Positions 32,178 to 42,294 are shown, numbered from the stretch's first letter. The stretch: 64,000 bases of DNA from a bacterium (GCA_030427205.1 JAUHXC010000003.1:1-64000), one strand, 5' to 3'. Translations and numbers: made by a program. The notes: a model not told the origin generated them from the letters alone.

Positions 32178-34607
32178 GTGCACCAGACCGAGACGGACCC
32201 CCGTTTCCTGCCCGTCCTGCCGTTGCAGAGCACGGTGGTCTACCCCCAAGGCGTCGCCACCGTGCAGGTGGGGCTGGCCCAGAACATCGAGCTGCTCAAG
32301 GCGCACCCCGAGCCCGACGCGGTGATCGCGCTGGCCTTCTGCGATCTCGAGACCAACGGCGACATCCGCCCCGAGAGCCTGGGGCGCATCGCGGTCATCG
32401 GGCGCATCATCGACCGCCTCAAGCTGCCCGGCGACAGCTACCAGGTGACCTTCCAGGGCCTGCGGCGGGTCGAGATCGTCGAGATCGACGCCCAGGCGGC
32501 GTGGTATCGGGCGCGGGTGGCCGACGTCGAGGAGCGCACGCTCGACCCCTTCCGGGTCAACGTCTTCGTGCAGAAGGCGATCAACCTCTTCGAACGGCTC
32601 GTCGGCGCCTCGAGCGCGTACCCCAAGGAGCGGGTGCACATCCTCAAGATGAACGTCGACAACCCCGGGCGCTTCGCCGACCTGCTCTGCGCCTCGCTCA
32701 ACGTCGACTACGCCGAGAAGCAGCGGGTCCTGCAGGCGGTGGGCATCGACCAGCGCCTGCAGCGGGTGCTCGACCTGCTGCGGGTCGAGCTCGAGCGGGT
32801 CAAGGTCGCCCAGGAGGTCGAGAAGCGGGCCAAGGGCGACATCGAAGAGTCCCGGCGCGAGTACTACCTGCGCCAGCAGCTCAAGACGATTCAGAAGGAG
32901 CTCGGCGACGAAGACCTCAGCCGGCGGGACGCCGACGAATACGCCGACAAGCTCGCCGCGCTCGACCTCGACGAAGAGATCGTGCGCGAGGCGGCCCGTG
33001 AGATCGAGCGGCTGCGCCACATCCAGCCGTCGAGCAGCGAGTATCAGGTCATCAAGACCTGGCTCGACCGCTTCTTCGCGCTGCCGTGGGGTGAGTTCAC
33101 CGAAGAGCACATCGACCTGCGCACCGTGCAGAGCACGCTCGACGCGGGGCACTTCGGGCTCGACAAGGTCAAAGCCCGCATCCTCGAGTTCCTCGCCGTG
33201 CGCAAGCTCAACCCCAAGCACAAGGGGCCGATCCTGTGCTTCATCGGCCCGCCCGGTGTGGGCAAGACCAGCTTGGGCAAGGCCATCGCCGAGGCTATCG
33301 GGCGCGAGTTCTTCCGCATCAGCGTCGGCGGCGTGCGCGACGAAGCCGAGATCCGCGGCCATCGGCGGACCTACGTCGGCGCGCTGCCCGGCAAGATCCT
33401 CAGCGGGCTCACTCGCGCCGGCACGATGAACCCGCTGCTGATGCTCGACGAGATCGACAAGATCGGCAGCGACCATCGCGGTGACCCGGCCGCGGCGCTG
33501 CTCGAGGTGCTCGATCCCGAGCAGAACGACACCTTCACCGACCACTACTTCAACGTGCCGTTCGACCTGTCGAACGTGCTGTTCGTGGTGACCGGCAACT
33601 ACCTGCACGACATCCCCAAGCCGCTGCTCGACCGGCTCGAGGTGATCTCGATCGAGGGCTACACCGAGAACGAGAAGCTCGAGATCGCCCGGCGGCACCT
33701 GCTGCCCAAGGTCGTCGACGACCACGGCCTCGGCGCCGCGCCGCCCGAGATCGCCGACGGCGCCGTGCGCGAGACCATCCGCCACTGGACCCGCGAGGCC
33801 GGGGTGCGCAACCTGCAGCGCAGCCTCGAGAAGCTCTGCCGCAAGATCGCCCGCGAGCAGGTCGAAGCCGAGGCCGCCGCCGAGGCTGGAGACGGCGAGC
33901 CCTACAGCGCACCGCGCATCGATCGCGACGGCCTCGACCGCTACCTCGGACCCCGTCGGTTCCTGCACGACGAAGGCATCGACCGCGACGAGATCGGCGT
34001 GGCCAACGGGCTGGCCTGGACGGCGAGCGGCGGCGAGATCCTGGTCATCGAAGCGCTGCGCATGCAGGGCAAAGGCAAGCTGGTGATCACCGGCAAGCTC
34101 GGCGAGGTCATGAAGGAGTCGGTGCAGGCGGCCTACAGCTTCGTGCGCTCACGGGCCGAACACCTCGGGCTCGACCTCGGCGACATCGACCAGACCGACC
34201 TGCACATCCACTTCCCGGCGGGCGCGGTGCCCAAGGACGGCCCGTCGGCGGGCGTCACCGTCACGACAGCGCTCGCGAGCCTGCTCTCGGAGCTGCCGGT
34301 GCGGGTCGACGTCGCGATGACCGGCGAGGTCACCCTGCGGGGCAAAGTGCTGCCGGTGGGCGGGGTCAAGGACAAGCTGCTCGCCGCCTATCGGGCCGGC
34401 ATCAAGCACGTGATCCTGCCCCGCGACAACGCCAAGGACCTCGTCGAGATCCCCGAAGAAGTGCGCGACGCCATCGAGTTCCACCCGGTGGGTCACGTCG
34501 ACGAGGTCCTGGCGCTGGCCCTGCGGGGCTTTGGCGAGCGCGCCCGCGACGAACTGCCCGATCCGCCCGCCGACCGAAGCACGCCGCGGCCGACCTCCAG
34601 CGTCTGA
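32178..34607 (+). CDS. lon: ATP-dependent Lon protease
   Basis: Cytoplasmic AAA+ serine protease that degrades misfolded and regulatory proteins. 809 aa. The N-terminal substrate domain ([15 protein letters not shown]) precedes a coiled coil. The AAA+ module carries Walker [14 protein letters not shown] (~357-367), MLDEIDKIG and a sensor region. The protease domain has the catalytic dyad: Ser690 in PKDGPSAGV and Lys733 in GGVKDKLL. The start is GTG at 32178 after GGAGGACCGC. The gene stands alone, converging with the LpoA-like gene. Confidence 0.97.
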   Translation: MHQTETDPRFLPVLPLQSTVVYPQGVATVQVGLAQNIELLKAHPEPDAVIALAFCDLETNGDIRPESLGRIAVIGRIIDRLKLPGDSYQVTFQGLRRVEIVEIDAQAAWYRARVADVEERTLDPFRVNVFVQKAINLFERLVGASSAYPKERVHILKMNVDNPGRFADLLCASLNVDYAEKQRVLQAVGIDQRLQRVLDLLRVELERVKVAQEVEKRAKGDIEESRREYYLRQQLKTIQKELGDEDLSRRDADEYADKLAALDLDEEIVREAAREIERLRHIQPSSSEYQVIKTWLDRFFALPWGEFTEEHIDLRTVQSTLDAGHFGLDKVKARILEFLAVRKLNPKHKGPILCFIGPPGVGKTSLGKAIAEAIGREFFRISVGGVRDEAEIRGHRRTYVGALPGKILSGLTRAGTMNPLLMLDEIDKIGSDHRGDPAAALLEVLDPEQNDTFTDHYFNVPFDLSNVLFVVTGNYLHDIPKPLLDRLEVISIEGYTENEKLEIARRHLLPKVVDDHGLGAAPPEIADGAVRETIRHWTREAGVRNLQRSLEKLCRKIAREQVEAEAAAEAGDGEPYSAPRIDRDGLDRYLGPRRFLHDEGIDRDEIGVANGLAWTASGGEILVIEALRMQGKGKLVITGKLGEVMKESVQAAYSFVRSRAEHLGLDLGDIDQTDLHIHFPAGAVPKDGPSAGVTVTTALASLLSELPVRVDVAMTGEVTLRGKVLPVGGVKDKLLAAYRAGIKHVILPRDNAKDLVEIPEEVRDAIEFHPVGHVDEVLALALRGFGERARDELPDPPADRSTPRPTSSV

Positions 34608-34625
34608 CGGCGATCGCAGCCGCGC

Positions 34626-36443
34626 TCACTCCGCCAGTCGGAACCCGTCGGCGCCCACCTCGACGACGAACAGCGCCGGCAGGGCATCCCGTGCGCCGAA
34701 GTCGAGCCCCGCGCCCACCCCGTCGACCTTGCCGACCGCTTCGATGCACGCGCGCGCCGAGTCACCCGACGCGAGATGCCGGGCCCAGGCGGCATCCAAA
34801 GCGGTGAGCCCGTCGACGAGCAGCGCGTCGAAGGCGGTCGGCGCGCGACCGACCGCGGCGGAGACCCGCTGAGCGAAGGGCGCGCCGCGGGCGGTCTCGG
34901 TGGCGAACGGCACCGGCACCATCACCCCGTGCACATAGCGCCCGCCCAACCGAGGCAGCGCCGCCGTATACCAGGACGGCGTCCCGATCACCTTGACCTC
35001 GCGCACGCCCTTCTCGCCCTCGAATCGCCGCTGGGCGCCGCGGGCCCAGATGCCCTTGGCCGCCAGGTGACGCATCAGCTGCGCCGCCTCGGTCGGATCG
35101 GCCGGCACGAAGAGGGTATCGAACGACGCCCCGGCCAGCTGCTTCGCCACCGCGGCGTAGTCCGCCTTCTTGGCGTTCCAGGCGATCTCGCCGATCACCG
35201 TGCCCCCGCCGGCGGCCCAGGCGGCGGCGAACATGCGCGCGTAGCGCTGCCCGAAGGCGTCCGACCCGCGGGCCACCGCCGCGACCCGGCCCCCCGCCGC
35301 CAGACCGACGCCGGCCGCGGTATTCACCACCAGCGCCGGCGTATGCAGAGCCCGCCAGACCGGCCCATCGACCCGCAGCGGCGCGTCGCTCAACGTCAGC
35401 ATCACCAACGGCAGGCCAGCTTTCGCCGCCGCTTCGGCCGCCGCCGGCGCCGTCGTCGAGTCGAACATGCCCACCGCGGCGAACACCCCGCCATCGGCCA
35501 GGGTCGCGATGGCCGCCTTCACCGCCGCCGCCGTGCCGCCGTCGACGATACGCAGCTCGGGCACCTCCGGCTGGTCTTCACCGCCGACATACAGCCCGTC
35601 CAGCAGCGCCTGGAGATCCCGACCCAGCGGCCGGGAGCGCCCGGACAGCGGCAAGATCACCCCCAGCGGTGCCCGCCGAGCCACCGCCTGCATCTCGACG
35701 GCATCCGGATCGCCATCGGGCAGGATGCTCAGCGCGACGACCAGCCGTTGCCGGTCGTCAGCGGCCCGCGCCAGCTCGGCCAGCCGCCGGGCCAGCGGCA
35801 CCGCGAGGGGGCCCTCGCCCATAAGCCCGACCGCCTCGGCCACCGGCTCCAACGTCATCGCCGCCGCGAGCTGCGCAGCGCGGCGTCGGTCATCGTCGGC
35901 CTTCTCGGCGTCGACCCGGGCGGCCCCATCGAGCAGCTTCAGCGCCGCGAGCCCCTTCTCGCATCCCGACAGGGCCCGCGCTGCCTGAGCATCGACCGGC
36001 TCGCCCTCGGCGAGCGGCCGCAACAGGCGGCGCGCGGTGACACACTGACGACCCGCGGCGGCGGCCAGCCCCCCGAAGCGGGCCGCCTGCTCGGCCACCG
36101 CGGTCCCCGACTCGGCCCGGGCCAGGGCTTCGAGGCGACGCATGCCCTTGATCGGATCATCCGCCGCCTCGACGCGGCCCAGCTGAAGCTCGACGTACGG
36201 CGCCAGCTTCGAGCCCTCGGCTTCGGCGGCCAGCTTCTCCAGCCGGCCGCGGGCGTCGCCCATGCGCCCGGCGTCGACGGCGGACACCGCCTCCTGGTAG
36301 CGGCGCGACAGCTCCGGGTCGACATCCTCGGGCGGCGCCAGCCGGGGCGCGGGGCGCGGGCCGCACGCGGTCAGGCAAAGGCCGAACAGCAGCACGGCGG
36401 GACACAGGCGTCGGACGACGGCAGACAGGGTCGGACGGTTCAT
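34626..36443 (-). CDS. LpoA-like lipoprotein with periplasmic binding domain
   Basis: 605 aa. The ATG at 36443 is chosen because it opens a signal peptide with lipobox LTAC (Cys27); upstream in-frame starts add 47 residues. Residues ~40-240 are helical and TPR-like (RRYQEAVSAVDAGRMGDARGR). Residues ~265-600 match a type I periplasmic-binding fold (Peripla_BP_6): PLGVILPLSGRSRPLGRDLQALLDGL split by strands, VGMFDSTTAPAAAEAAAKAG and RYARMFAAAW. This tail-plus-PBP layout is that of LpoA, an outer-membrane activator of penicillin-binding protein 1A. A role in peptidoglycan synthesis is inferred. A branched-chain amino-acid binding protein is the alternative. Confidence 0.72.
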   Translation of the reverse strand: MNRPTLSAVVRRLCPAVLLFGLCLTACGPRPAPRLAPPEDVDPELSRRYQEAVSAVDAGRMGDARGRLEKLAAEAEGSKLAPYVELQLGRVEAADDPIKGMRRLEALARAESGTAVAEQAARFGGLAAAAGRQCVTARRLLRPLAEGEPVDAQAARALSGCEKGLAALKLLDGAARVDAEKADDDRRRAAQLAAAMTLEPVAEAVGLMGEGPLAVPLARRLAELARAADDRQRLVVALSILPDGDPDAVEMQAVARRAPLGVILPLSGRSRPLGRDLQALLDGLYVGGEDQPEVPELRIVDGGTAAAVKAAIATLADGGVFAAVGMFDSTTAPAAAEAAAKAGLPLVMLTLSDAPLRVDGPVWRALHTPALVVNTAAGVGLAAGGRVAAVARGSDAFGQRYARMFAAAWAAGGGTVIGEIAWNAKKADYAAVAKQLAGASFDTLFVPADPTEAAQLMRHLAAKGIWARGAQRRFEGEKGVREVKVIGTPSWYTAALPRLGGRYVHGVMVPVPFATETARGAPFAQRVSAAVGRAPTAFDALLVDGLTALDAAWARHLASGDSARACIEAVGKVDGVGAGLDFGARDALPALFVVEVGADGFRLAE

Positions 36444-36612
36444 GGGCGCAGTGTGTCGCACGGCCCCTGCCCCGGCCGCAAGCGGGGGCGAACCTTGACC
36501 GCGGGGATGTGCTGCTGTAAACCGGAGACGATGTGGGGTGTACGGCTGCCCCGCCGCTCTGCGGCGTCGGTGGTCGGGGTTCACACCCGGCGCTCACGCC
36601 CGCGGATGGACC

Positions 36613-38400
36613 ATGCAAGTCTGCCGACACTGCGGCTGGGAAAACCCCGAGATCGCAGCGTTCTGTACCAATTGCGGCACGGGCCTCGGACGAGGCCGGC
36701 CCACCGGCCCTCGGTTCCGTGCCCTGGGGCTCAGCGGCGAATTCGAAGAGGTCGAGCCCAGCTCGGTCGACGCCGCCTGGCCCACGAGCGCCGGCAAGCT
36801 CGGCGCACCCCCCAAGATCGGCGGCGGGGCGCCATCGACCCTCGGTAAGCCGACCACGCCCGAAGGCGTGGCAGACGCAGGCGGCAGCCCGCTCGCGCAG
36901 ACCCTCGTCGACTTCCCGGCCCCCGAACTCGAGGACGACGCCGCCGACGCCCCGTCGGGCTCGGGCTCCGCGCTCGTACCGCCACCGCGGCATGCCGCCA
37001 TCGCCCGGCGGACCACCGGCCCGGTGTTGCTGCCCGACGAGGCGGCGAGCTCGGTCGACATCGGGCCGCTCAAGACCGAAGCCATCGAACGGGTGAACGC
37101 CGCCGCGGCTGAACCGCAGAAGCTCCAGCCCGCGGCGCCCGCGCCCGAGGAGGCGCCCGAGGCACCCGCGCCGGCCGCCGCCGACGAAGAGCCTCACGCT
37201 GCGCCGGCCGCTGACGACGACGGCGACGCGGCGAACGAGGTCATCGCCGACCCCACGCCGGCGGCTGCGGCCGACGGTGCGCTCGACGGCGCGACCGTCG
37301 AGCAGCCGGCGGACGACGGCATGACCGCCGAGCAGCCGACGACCGATGACGAGCCGATCACCGAGCCCCATCCGGTCATCGCCGACGGCATCGAGCCACC
37401 CGGCCCGTCCGAGTCGTTGGAAGAAGACGGCTTCGACGAGTTCATCGATCCCGACCAGCCGAGCAGCGTCGAGGACGTCGAGGTGCCCGACGGCGACTCG
37501 GCGGAGATCGAGATCGCCTCGCCCGAAGACTCGCTCGGCACCGCCATCGACGACTTCGCGCGCGACGCCGACGACGTGCGGATAGAGCCGCCGAGCGACG
37601 CTCCGGAGAGCCTCGACGAGTTCGAGGACGAACTCGAACTCTCGACGTCGGACCTGCACACCGTCGACCTCTCGATGGACGACGAGCCCGACCCGCTCGA
37701 TCCGGGGTCGACCCATCCGGCCATGCGCGCGATGCCGCCGCCGCTGCCCGCGGTCAGCCTGCGCTACGTGCTGCGGCCTTTCTCGCAGCGCGACGGCCAT
37801 CGCGAGCTGGTGCCCATCGCCGATGCGCCGGTGGTGATCGGCCGCAGCGACGGCGACGTGCACGTCACCGACGACGACTTCGTCTCGCCGCGCCATGCCC
37901 GCTTCTCGGTTCACGAGTCGCAGCTCATGGTCGACGACCTCGACAGCCTCAACGGCGTCTGGCTGCGGGTGCGGGTCGACGCAGCGCTCGACAACGGCGA
38001 CGAGTTCCTCGTCGGCCAGCAGCTGCTGCGCATCGAGTCGGTGCCCGGACGCACGGCGGCCGACCGCAGCGACGGCACCCGTCGGCTGGGCATCGCCGCC
38101 AACGGCCGCCGCTTCCGCATCGCACAGCTCGCCGACGACGGCGCGCCGCTCGACGTCTACCACCTGCCCGCCCGCGGGTGCCGCATCGGCCGGCGACTCG
38201 GCGACATCGTCTTCACCGAAGACACCTTCATGAGCGGCACCCACGCCCTGCTCATGCCGCGCGACGGCGCCGTCACCCTGCGCGACCTGTCGAGCCGCAA
38301 CGGCTGCTGGGTCCGCATTCGCGGCCGTCAGGCCCTCGAGACCGGCGACGCGGTCATGATCGGCCGCACCGTCTGGCGTATCGGTCGGCCGGTCGGCTGA
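36613..38400 (+). CDS. zinc-ribbon protein with two C-terminal FHA domains
   Basis: 595 aa. The ATG at 36613 starts directly at MQVCRHCGWENPEIAAFCTNCGTGL, a zinc ribbon with two CxxC pairs. A very long acidic Ala/Pro/Glu/Asp-rich linker follows (~30-370). Two FHA domains complete it: the first has VVIGRSDGDVHV, SPRHARFS and DSLNG (~390-480); the second has CRIGRRLGDI, MSGTHALL and SSRNGCW (~505-590). FHA domains bind phosphothreonine, so it probably interacts with Ser/Thr kinase targets. No kinase gene is adjacent. It is divergent from the LpoA-like gene. Confidence 0.85.
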   Translation: MQVCRHCGWENPEIAAFCTNCGTGLGRGRPTGPRFRALGLSGEFEEVEPSSVDAAWPTSAGKLGAPPKIGGGAPSTLGKPTTPEGVADAGGSPLAQTLVDFPAPELEDDAADAPSGSGSALVPPPRHAAIARRTTGPVLLPDEAASSVDIGPLKTEAIERVNAAAAEPQKLQPAAPAPEEAPEAPAPAAADEEPHAAPAADDDGDAANEVIADPTPAAAADGALDGATVEQPADDGMTAEQPTTDDEPITEPHPVIADGIEPPGPSESLEEDGFDEFIDPDQPSSVEDVEVPDGDSAEIEIASPEDSLGTAIDDFARDADDVRIEPPSDAPESLDEFEDELELSTSDLHTVDLSMDDEPDPLDPGSTHPAMRAMPPPLPAVSLRYVLRPFSQRDGHRELVPIADAPVVIGRSDGDVHVTDDDFVSPRHARFSVHESQLMVDDLDSLNGVWLRVRVDAALDNGDEFLVGQQLLRIESVPGRTAADRSDGTRRLGIAANGRRFRIAQLADDGAPLDVYHLPARGCRIGRRLGDIVFTEDTFMSGTHALLMPRDGAVTLRDLSSRNGCWVRIRGRQALETGDAVMIGRTVWRIGRPVG

Positions 38401-38415
38401 GCGCGCCGCGGCCGC

Positions 38416-38444
38416 TTGTGGCGGCCCGATCCATCCGGTATACA
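38416..38444 (+). promoter_or_regulatory. possible sigma-70 promoter for proS-pyrF-rlmB
   Basis: TTGTGG (38416-38421) and TATACA (38439-38444) lie 17 nt apart, 35 nt before the proS ATG, in an otherwise GC-rich gap. Confidence 0.45.
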
Positions 38445-38479
38445 CCGCTCAACCACGCCCTCCCCGGGAGCCAGCACCC

Positions 38480-40183
38480 ATGCGCATGACCCGTCTGCAC
38501 GCGCCCACCCTGCGCGAGACCCCGAAAGACGCCGAGGTCGTCAGCCACCAGCTCCTGGTGCGCGGCGGCTACATCCGCAAGCTGGCCGCCGGGATCTACG
38601 ACTTCCTGCCACTCGCCCAGCGCGTCCTGCACAAGATCAACCGCATCGTGCGCGAAGAGATGGACCGGGCGGGCGCCCAGGAAGTGCTGCTGCCCGCCGT
38701 GCAGCCCGCCGAGATCTGGCAGGAGTCCGGTCGCTGGGCCAAATACGGCCCCGAGCTGCTGCGCATGAAGGACCGCAAGGGCGGTGACTTCTGCCTCGGC
38801 CCGACGCACGAAGAGGTCATCGTCGACCTCGTGCGGCGCGACGTGCGCTCCTGGCGGGCGCTGCCGCTGAACCTCTACCAGATCCAGACGAAGTTTCGAG
38901 ACGAGATCCGCCCCCGCGCCGGCTTGATGCGTGGGCGCGAGTTCATCATGAAGGACGCCTACTCGTTCGACACCGACGAGGATGCAGCCAACGCCAGCTA
39001 CGACGCGATGTTCGCCGCCTACCAGCGCATCTTCGCGCGCTGTGGCCTGGACTTCCGGCCGGTGGAAGCCGATACCGGCGCCATCGGCGGCTCGCGCTCC
39101 CACGAGTTCCAGGTGCTCGCCGACAGCGGCGAAGACGCCATCGTCAGCTGCCTGGAGTGCCACTACGCGGCCAACGTCGAGCAGGCCGAACTCGATGCCC
39201 CCGCCGGCGATGCGGGCGCTGCGGGCCCGCCTCTCGAGACCGTGCCGACGCCCGACAAGCGCACCATCGCCGAGGTCTCCGGGTTCTTGGAGGTCGCCGC
39301 CGACCGCTTCGTCAAGACGTTGATCGTCGACGCCGACGGCACCCTGCACGCCGTGCTCGTCCGCGGGGACCACGAGCTCAACGAGATCAAGCTCGCCAAG
39401 CTGCTCGACGCCGACACCGTGCACCTCGCCGAAGACGCGCAGGTCGTCGCCGCCACCGGCGCGCCGGTCGGATTCGCGGGACCCGTCGGGCTGACCGGCG
39501 TCGAGTCGATCATCGCCGACCACGCCGTGCGCGGCCTGCGCGACGCGGTCGTCGGCGCCAACGCCGCCGACGCCCACCACGTGCACGTCGACGAAGGCCG
39601 TGACTTCACCGTCGACCGGTTCGCCGACCTGCGCCTCGCCGTCGACGGCGACGCCTGCCCGCGCTGCGGCGGCCGGCTCAAGGGCTACCGCGGCATCGAG
39701 GTGGGGCACGTCTTCTTCCTCGGCACCAGGTACAGCGAGGCGATGCGCTGCAACTACCTCGACGAGAGCGGCCGCGAGAAGCCGATGGTGATGGGCTGCT
39801 ACGGCATCGGCATCACCCGGATCATGGCCGCGGCCATCGAGCAGAATCACGACGACAAGGGCATCGTCTGGCCCCGCGGCATCGCGCCCTACCAGGTGGC
39901 CATCCTGCCGCTGCAGATGAACAAAGCCGACGTCGTGGGCGCCGCCGAGAAGATCTACGCGCAGCTCGTCGACGCCGGGCTCGAAGTCCTGCTCGACGAT
40001 CGCAACGAGCGCGCGGGGGCGAAGTTCGCCGACGCCGAACTCATCGGTACGCCGCTGCGCATCGCGATCGGCGGCCGGGGGCTCAAGAACGGCATCGTCG
40101 AGCTCAAGGTGCGCGGTGGCGAGGCGGTCGAGAAGATCCCGCTCGACGGGCTCGTCGACGAGATCCGGAGCCGCCTGCAATGA
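38480..40183 (+). CDS. proS: prolyl-tRNA synthetase
   Basis: Class II aminoacyl-tRNA synthetase that charges tRNA-Pro. 567 aa, the bacterial (ProS type 1) length. Motif 1 and 2 regions are visible: AAGIYDFLPLAQRVLHKI, then CLGPTHEEV, FRDEIRPRAGLMRGREFIMK. The editing (INS) domain sits between ~225 and 400, and motif 3 is MGCYGIGITRIMAAAIEQ. The C-terminal anticodon domain ends VDEIRSRLQ. A second in-frame ATG lies two codons after the first. It is the first of three overlapping genes. Confidence 0.97.
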   Translation: MRMTRLHAPTLRETPKDAEVVSHQLLVRGGYIRKLAAGIYDFLPLAQRVLHKINRIVREEMDRAGAQEVLLPAVQPAEIWQESGRWAKYGPELLRMKDRKGGDFCLGPTHEEVIVDLVRRDVRSWRALPLNLYQIQTKFRDEIRPRAGLMRGREFIMKDAYSFDTDEDAANASYDAMFAAYQRIFARCGLDFRPVEADTGAIGGSRSHEFQVLADSGEDAIVSCLECHYAANVEQAELDAPAGDAGAAGPPLETVPTPDKRTIAEVSGFLEVAADRFVKTLIVDADGTLHAVLVRGDHELNEIKLAKLLDADTVHLAEDAQVVAATGAPVGFAGPVGLTGVESIIADHAVRGLRDAVVGANAADAHHVHVDEGRDFTVDRFADLRLAVDGDACPRCGGRLKGYRGIEVGHVFFLGTRYSEAMRCNYLDESGREKPMVMGCYGIGITRIMAAAIEQNHDDKGIVWPRGIAPYQVAILPLQMNKADVVGAAEKIYAQLVDAGLEVLLDDRNERAGAKFADAELIGTPLRIAIGGRGLKNGIVELKVRGGEAVEKIPLDGLVDEIRSRLQ

Positions 40184-40887
40184 CCGACCCGCGCCTCTGC
40201 CTGGCGCTCGACGTGCCGGGGGCCGACGAGGCCGAGGGGTGGGTGCACCGCACCGCTCATGTCTTCGGCACATTCAAGATCGGACTGCAGCTCTTCTGCG
40301 CCGAAGGCCCCTCGATCGTGAAGCGCGTGCGGGCCGCCGGCGCCACGCGGATCTTCCTCGACCTCAAGCTGCACGACATCCCCAATACCGTCGCCGGCGC
40401 GATCAAGAGCCTTGGCCGATGGGGTATCGACGACCTGACCGTGCACGTATCCGGCGGCCCGGCGATGCTCGATGCCGCGCTCGAAGCCGCGCGCAAGCAC
40501 GCCATCGCGCTGCTCGGGGTGACCGTGCTCACCAGCCTCGACCGGGCCGCGCTGGCCCGGACGGGCGTCGAGCGTGACATCGGTCCACTCGTGGCCGAGC
40601 GGGCGCGCATGGCCGTCGAGCGCGGCGTGCCGGGCCTCGTCTGCAGCGCGCAGGAAGCCGCATCGTTGCGCCGCGCGCTGGGTCCTGACATCGAACTCGT
40701 CACCCCCGGCATCCGGCTGACCGCCAGCGAACACGGCGACCAGAAGCGGGTCACGACCCCGGCGCGCGCGCTCGCCGACGGTGCCTCCCGGCTCGTCATC
40801 GGCCGGGCGATCACGGCCGCCGCCGACCTCGACGGGGCCCTCGAAGCGCTGCGGGCGGCCTGTCGCCGGGGGCCCAGCGATGGGTAG
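40180..40887 (+). CDS. pyrF: orotidine 5'-phosphate decarboxylase
   Basis: Last step of de novo UMP synthesis. 235 aa, normal length for bacterial PyrF. The catalytic motif DLKLHDIPNTVAGA is intact (with the D-x-K-x-x-D pattern), and the C-terminal phosphate-binding LVIGRAIT is present. The N-terminal LALDVPG strand begins at residue 7. Its ATG overlaps the proS stop by 4 nt (ATGA), and its own stop overlaps the next gene by 8 nt, so the trio is a tight operon. Confidence 0.96.
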   Translation: MTDPRLCLALDVPGADEAEGWVHRTAHVFGTFKIGLQLFCAEGPSIVKRVRAAGATRIFLDLKLHDIPNTVAGAIKSLGRWGIDDLTVHVSGGPAMLDAALEAARKHAIALLGVTVLTSLDRAALARTGVERDIGPLVAERARMAVERGVPGLVCSAQEAASLRRALGPDIELVTPGIRLTASEHGDQKRVTTPARALADGASRLVIGRAITAAADLDGALEALRAACRRGPSDG

Positions 40888-41755
40888 GGGGGGGCGCGAC
40901 GGCGCGGGAGGGGACAAAGGCGGGCGCCAGGGACGCAGCAGGCGCGGTTCGGGCGCAGCCAGAGGGCCTCGGCCCGGTCGGGGCACCCGGGACCCTCGGC
41001 GGGCAGAAGAGACGCTCGTGCCGGGGGTGCGGGCCATCGAAGCCCTGCTCGACCACGACCCCGCGCGCATCCGCGCCATCCGCTTCGTCGGAGAGCGAGA
41101 CGGCGCGCGAGGCCGGATCCTTGAGCGCGCCGAAGCGCTCGACATCGACGTGCGCGAAACGACCGAGAAGGCGCTGACCGAACGGCTCGGCGACCTGCGC
41201 ACCCAGGGCCTCGTCGCCACCGTCGTGCCCGCCGACTATCAGCCCTGGGCCACGCTGATCGAGAGACCGCAGCCGCTGCTGCTCGCCGTCGATCAGGTCA
41301 CCGACCCGCGCAACCTCGGGGCGATGCTGCGCGCCGCCGAGGCGATGGGTGCCACCGGCGCGCTCGTCACGTCCAACCGCTGCGCGCGCCTCGGTCCGAC
41401 CGTCACCCGCACCTCGGCCGGCGCCAGCGAGTTGCTGCCGGTGGCGATGGAGACCAACCTCGCCCGCTCCCTGCGAGAGGCCCGGACCGCCGGGCTCCAG
41501 GTGATCGGCGCCGACCTCGACGGGCGCGCACCTGCGCAACTCGACCTGACCCGGCCGACCGTGCTCGTGATCGGCGCCGAGGGCAAAGGCCTGCGGCGGC
41601 TCACCCGCAGCTGCTGCGACGCCATCGCCACGATCCCGCTCGGCGGTCTCACCGAGAGCCTCAACGCCGCAACGGCGGCTGCGATCCTCATCTACGAAGC
41701 CGCCCGGCAACGTGCAGGAACGGCCCTTGCAGAAAAAAGTCCAGAAATGAGTTGA
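40880..41755 (+). CDS. rlmB: SpoU-family 23S rRNA (guanosine-2'-O)-methyltransferase RlmB
   Basis: TrmH/SpoU knot methyltransferase, 291 aa. The C-terminal knot has DPRNLGAMLRAAEAMGATG, VIGAEGKGL and PLGGLTESLNAATAAAI, and the N-terminal domain has VPGVRAIEALL. The first ~45 residues (ATG at 40880) are a Gly/Arg-rich extension beyond the usual RlmB start; a GTG at 41019 in VPGVRAIEAL is an alternative. The start overlaps pyrF by 8 nt. Its stop codon lies inside the -35 of the tRNA-tuf promoter. RlmB methylates G2251 in E. coli; other TrmH-family targets cannot be excluded. Confidence 0.9.
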   Translation: MGRGGRDGAGGDKGGRQGRSRRGSGAARGPRPGRGTRDPRRAEETLVPGVRAIEALLDHDPARIRAIRFVGERDGARGRILERAEALDIDVRETTEKALTERLGDLRTQGLVATVVPADYQPWATLIERPQPLLLAVDQVTDPRNLGAMLRAAEAMGATGALVTSNRCARLGPTVTRTSAGASELLPVAMETNLARSLREARTAGLQVIGADLDGRAPAQLDLTRPTVLVIGAEGKGLRRLTRSCCDAIATIPLGGLTESLNAATAAAILIYEAARQRAGTALAEKSPEMS

Positions 41756-41780
41756 CCTCTTTCAGAGGCTGCCCTATAAA
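41752..41780 (+). promoter_or_regulatory. strong sigma-70 promoter for tRNA-tuf operon
   Basis: TTGACC (41752-41757) and TATAAA (41775-41780) are spaced by 17 nt. The -35 overlaps the rlmB stop codon. A GC-rich discriminator (CCGCCGC) follows the -10, a pattern associated with stringent control of stable RNA promoters. Confidence 0.8.
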
Positions 41781-41875
41781 CCGCCGCACTTTGGCGTTTC
41801 GATCCGGGGGTGCACCCGGGCGATTTGGTCCTTGAAAGCCCCCGTCCGCTCTGATACGGTCCGCGACCGTCTCAG

Positions 41876-41951
41876 GCTGGCGTAGCTCAATTGGTAGAGC
41901 AGCTGATTTGTAATCAGCAGGTTGCGGGTTCAAGTCCCTTCGCCAGCTCCA
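41876..41951 (+). tRNA. tRNA-Thr (anticodon TGT)
   Basis: Acceptor GCTGGCG/CGCCAGC, D-arm with TAGCTCAATTGGTAGAGCA, anticodon stem GCTGA/TCAGC with loop TTTGTAA giving TGT, T-arm GGGTTCAAGTCCC, and an encoded CCA (41949-41951). It is the first of the four-tRNA cluster in front of tuf. Confidence 0.97.
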
Positions 41952-41989
41952 TCGAGGGGCGGTCGGACGCGCCGAGAAAAGTACCCTGT

Positions 41990-42074
41990 GGAGGGGTACC
42001 CAAGTGGCCAACGGGAGCAGACTGTAAATCTGCCGCTTTCAGCTTCGCAGGTTCGAATCCTGCCCCCTCCACCA
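41990..42074 (+). tRNA. tRNA-Tyr (anticodon GTA)
   Basis: Class II tRNA of 85 nt. Acceptor GGAGGGG/CCCCTCC, anticodon stem GCAGA/TCTGC with loop CTGTAAA (anticodon GTA), long variable arm, T-arm with GGTTCGAATCC, and encoded CCA (42072-42074). Confidence 0.97.
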
Positions 42075-42102
42075 ACTGGTTTCTGGCTCGCTTGCGGGCC
42101 AT

Positions 42103-42175
42103 GCGGGAGTAGCTCAGCTGGCAGAGCGTCAGCCTTCCAAGCTGAATGTCGCGGGTTCGAACCCCGTCTCCCGCT
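42103..42175 (+). tRNA. tRNA-Gly (anticodon TCC)
   Basis: Acceptor GCGGGAG/CTCCCGC, anticodon stem TCAGC/GCTGA with loop CTTCCAA (anticodon TCC), T-arm GGGTTCGAACCCC. CCA is not encoded (the bases after the discriminator are CAA), unlike the other three tRNAs in the cluster. Confidence 0.96.
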
Positions 42176-42219
42176 CAATTTTGTTTTGTCTGAAGGGGTT
42201 TAGGCCACTCCAGGCATGC

Positions 42220-42294
42220 GCCGGCGTAGCTCAGCGGTAGAGCACGTCCTTGGTAAGGACGGGGTCACCGGTTCAAGTCCGGTCGTCGGCTCCA
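42220..42294 (+). tRNA. tRNA-Thr (anticodon GGT)
   Basis: Acceptor GCCGGCG/CGTCGGC with one G-T wobble, D-arm TAGCTCAGCGGTAGAGCA, anticodon stem CGTCC/GGACG with loop TTGGTAA (anticodon GGT), T-arm CGGTTCAAGTCCGG, encoded CCA (42292-42294). It lies 74 nt before tuf. Confidence 0.97.

Noticed and set aside
38354..40273. Minus-strand 639-codon open frame opposite proS
   Set aside because: Shadow of proS; low-complexity Asp/Val/His-rich translation.
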